The position numbers and the translations under genes were made by a program. Below the pieces are notes generated by a model, which saw nothing but the letters and a program-made list of their open reading frames with translations, did no database searches and was not told the origin of the DNA. From Fuerstiella sp. (GTDB lineage Bacteria; Planctomycetota; Planctomycetia; Planctomycetales; Planctomycetaceae), in the NCBI GenBank assembly GCA_022843805.1, contig JALHMY010000004.1, forward strand, positions 1-64,000: DNA of 64,000 nucleotides. The letters are read 5' to 3'. Positions 62,356 through 64,000 of the stretch are shown one piece after another (position 1 is the first letter of the stretch; the number at the start of each line of letters is the position of its first letter).

Positions 62356-63963
62356 GTGTTTAAACAATTGAAACTGGACAGAGAACACCAGTCAGCACGG
62401 ACAGGTCACGTGCCGGATGTTCGCCTGCTGCTTTGTGCAACCCTGCGTTCTGTTCTGATGGTGTCTTCCATCACGACGGCCGTTGTCGCCGGCGTGGCTG
62501 CACAGATGTCGCTGGCGAGTGCAGATGATGCGGCTGCAGCCGTTACCGGCATGATCCGCCATGGGGCCGAACATGTGGATGGTCGTGCGGCTCATAGTTT
62601 CGATCATTCTGCATGGTCCGGGAATCTCAGCGAACTTCCGATCGGGGTGTTTGATTCCGGAATTGGCGGTCTGACCGTTCTGGAAGCCATCCTGCAACTG
62701 GATGCTTTTCACAACGATAATCTGCAGCCAGTCGCAGACGGCCGGCCGGACTTTCAGAACGAACGATTCGTTTACTTTGGCGATCAGGCCAATATGCCTT
62801 ACGGGAATTATCCGGCTGCGGGTAAAGAGTCTTTTCTGCGAGAATTGATTTTGAAGGATGCCGTATTTCTTCTTGGTCGACGCTATTGGTCCAGCGCAGA
62901 TGCATCCGAAATCACTTTTGACAAACCTCCTGTGAAAGCCATCGTCATCGCATGCAATACGGCCACAGCCTACGGGCTAAAGGACATCCGCGATGCTGTG
63001 CGTGAATGGAATATTCCGGTGATTGTGGTGGGAGTCGTTGAAGCCGGATCACGGGGAGTTGCAGAAGTGATTTCCGGCGATGGAAGTCAACATACGGTGG
63101 CCGTACTTGCCACGGTCGGAACCTGCAGCAGCATGGCCTGGCCCAAAACCATCGGAAGTACGTTTGGGCTGGCCGGAAAGCGATTGCCCGTCGTGATTCA
63201 GCAGGGATCTGCCAGCCTTGCCGGGGCAATCGAAGGTGATCCTTCATTTGTCAGGTCTGATCGTGCAGGCGACTCGTTGACCCGAACATCAGCCGATCCG
63301 CCATCCGGGTATCAGGGACCTGCCTCGGACAGTCTGACTGCCCCTCTGGATGTCAGCAGGATTCAGGAATATGACTTCGATGTGAATGGTCTGACTGGAG
63401 ATATTTCCCGTCCATCTTCGATTCGTCTCAACTCGGTGGAAAACTATGTTCGTTATGAAGTGACCACACTGGTTCAGAACTATCATCGGGATGGTGGCAG
63501 TCAGGCAATTGATACGGTGGTCCTGGCATGTACTCACTTTCCACTGGTAGAACAGGAAATCCTGCGTTCGTTTGATCGCCTCAGAAACTATGAAAAAGAC
63601 GGGAATTTTCCGTATCGCCGGCTGATTGCTGAGAAAATGTCGGTTGTTGATCCGGCGGAAATGACAGCGAAGGAACTCTTCCGCAGCCTTGCCAAAGCGA
63701 GACTGCTTTTGAAGGACGATCAGACGGCCATCATTTCGAACGATCAGTTTTTTATGTCGGTGCCCGCTCCGGGCTGGCCAAACATTCGACTCAGCACCGA
63801 CGGTTCGCTCGACCGGGAATACAAATATGGCAGGTCCGTTTCGCAGCTGTCCGATGAGGATACTCGAAACGTCCCAGTGAAGACTTCTCTTTTGCCAGCC
63901 ACCAGTCTGAACCTGATCCGTGAGCGGCTTCCGAAAGTCTGGCAGCGGTTGAAAGAGCATTGA
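62356..63963 (+). CDS. Exported glutamate-racemase-like protein (Asp/Glu racemase family)
   Basis: About 535 residues, nearly twice the usual MurI. The start is GTG 62356, with GGGGAG 7 nt upstream. The N-terminus is a signal-like hydrophobic segment (about 23-56). MurI motifs follow: FDSGIGGLTVLE, GDQANMPYG, ACNTAT with C200, GVVEAG, and ACTHFPL with C392. Both racemase cysteines are present. The extra length is an insertion (about 290-360) and a C-terminal extension of about 80 residues. Glutamate racemase normally works in the cytoplasm to make D-Glu for peptidoglycan, so a leader on this protein is unexpected. Confidence 0.8.
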   Translation: MFKQLKLDREHQSARTGHVPDVRLLLCATLRSVLMVSSITTAVVAGVAAQMSLASADDAAAAVTGMIRHGAEHVDGRAAHSFDHSAWSGNLSELPIGVFDSGIGGLTVLEAILQLDAFHNDNLQPVADGRPDFQNERFVYFGDQANMPYGNYPAAGKESFLRELILKDAVFLLGRRYWSSADASEITFDKPPVKAIVIACNTATAYGLKDIRDAVREWNIPVIVVGVVEAGSRGVAEVISGDGSQHTVAVLATVGTCSSMAWPKTIGSTFGLAGKRLPVVIQQGSASLAGAIEGDPSFVRSDRAGDSLTRTSADPPSGYQGPASDSLTAPLDVSRIQEYDFDVNGLTGDISRPSSIRLNSVENYVRYEVTTLVQNYHRDGGSQAIDTVVLACTHFPLVEQEILRSFDRLRNYEKDGNFPYRRLIAEKMSVVDPAEMTAKELFRSLAKARLLLKDDQTAIISNDQFFMSVPAPGWPNIRLSTDGSLDREYKYGRSVSQLSDEDTRNVPVKTSLLPATSLNLIRERLPKVWQRLKEH

Positions 63964-63965
63964 GC

Positions 63966-64000
63966 ATGTCAGCCCAGGAACAATTCCTGAATGTGATTGA
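63966..64000 (+). CDS. Start of a gene cut by the window edge
   Basis: An ATG 2 bp after the racemase-like stop opens a frame (MSAQEQFLNVI) that runs off the window. Its close spacing suggests the same transcript. Too few residues remain to name a family. Confidence 0.4.
   Translation, partial: MSAQEQFLNVI

Overview
The window looks like a planctomycete chromosome of moderate GC content. Several protein families with a strongly planctomycete distribution point this way: three DUF1501 proteins, a large DUF1549/DUF1553 protein with a planctomycete-type cytochrome c domain, an exported Gfo/Idh/MocA oxidoreductase, a Ser/Thr kinase with one C-terminal membrane anchor, and many exported or lipid-anchored enzymes. 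The intergenic spaces also hold repeat families resembling those reported from planctomycete genomes. I cannot name the species. No phage, insertion sequence with a transposase, or CRISPR array is visible.

Layout. 1-460: a 185-bp tandem repeat. 459-5616: lipoprotein-like methyltransferase, exported esterase, an XRE repressor plus ImmA-type protease with a good promoter, a small lipoprotein and a nitrilase-family amidase. 5.7-11.9 kb: a repeat cluster, purQ, a zinc-ribbon membrane protein, a DAACS symporter with an altered NMDGT motif, a Gfo/Idh/MocA protein, and a membrane protein coupled to a TiaS-like protein. 12-20.3 kb: two planctomycete-type gene pairs (PSCyt/DUF1549/DUF1553 with DUF1501, and ceramidase-like with DUF1501). 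20.3-21.4 kb: a decayed island holding hsdR and rhuM fragments between copies of a double-hairpin repeat, next to tRNA-Leu(CAA).

21.7-26.1 kb: an exported protein, a PQQ-like propeller protein, an aldo/keto reductase, then csrA translationally coupled to a LexA-like XRE/S24 repressor. 26.4-37.8 kb: eight co-directional genes that look like one catabolic unit (D-2-hydroxyacid dehydrogenase, Ldh-family dehydrogenase, double cyclase-fold protein, Nramp-related transporter, FGGY kinase, SDR, fused E1, E2). This is the best candidate for an undescribed pathway in the window. It ends in a 2-oxoacid dehydrogenase without its own E3, and several of its proteins lack textbook active-site residues. The substrate cannot be told from sequence.

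37.9-47.1 kb: TadG-like and TadE-like proteins, a HAMP-like membrane protein, a TPR-Maf-Dus operon, an HtrA protease, and a tightly coupled CitG-like/PTPS-like pair that may belong to tetrahydromethanopterin-linked C1 metabolism. 47-54 kb: an exported double cyanophycinase-like protein diverging from a Ser/Thr kinase, a DUF1501 protein and a PMT/ArnT-like membrane protein, then a 133-bp MITE-like element with 9-bp flanking duplications. 54.3-64 kb: cyclopropane fatty acid synthase, a second D-2-hydroxyacid dehydrogenase, an RbsBAC-type ABC transporter whose permease has an extra domain, an exported amidohydrolase, an exported glutamate-racemase-like protein, and the first codons of one more gene.

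All calls rest on reading motifs and gene context by eye. No database search was run.
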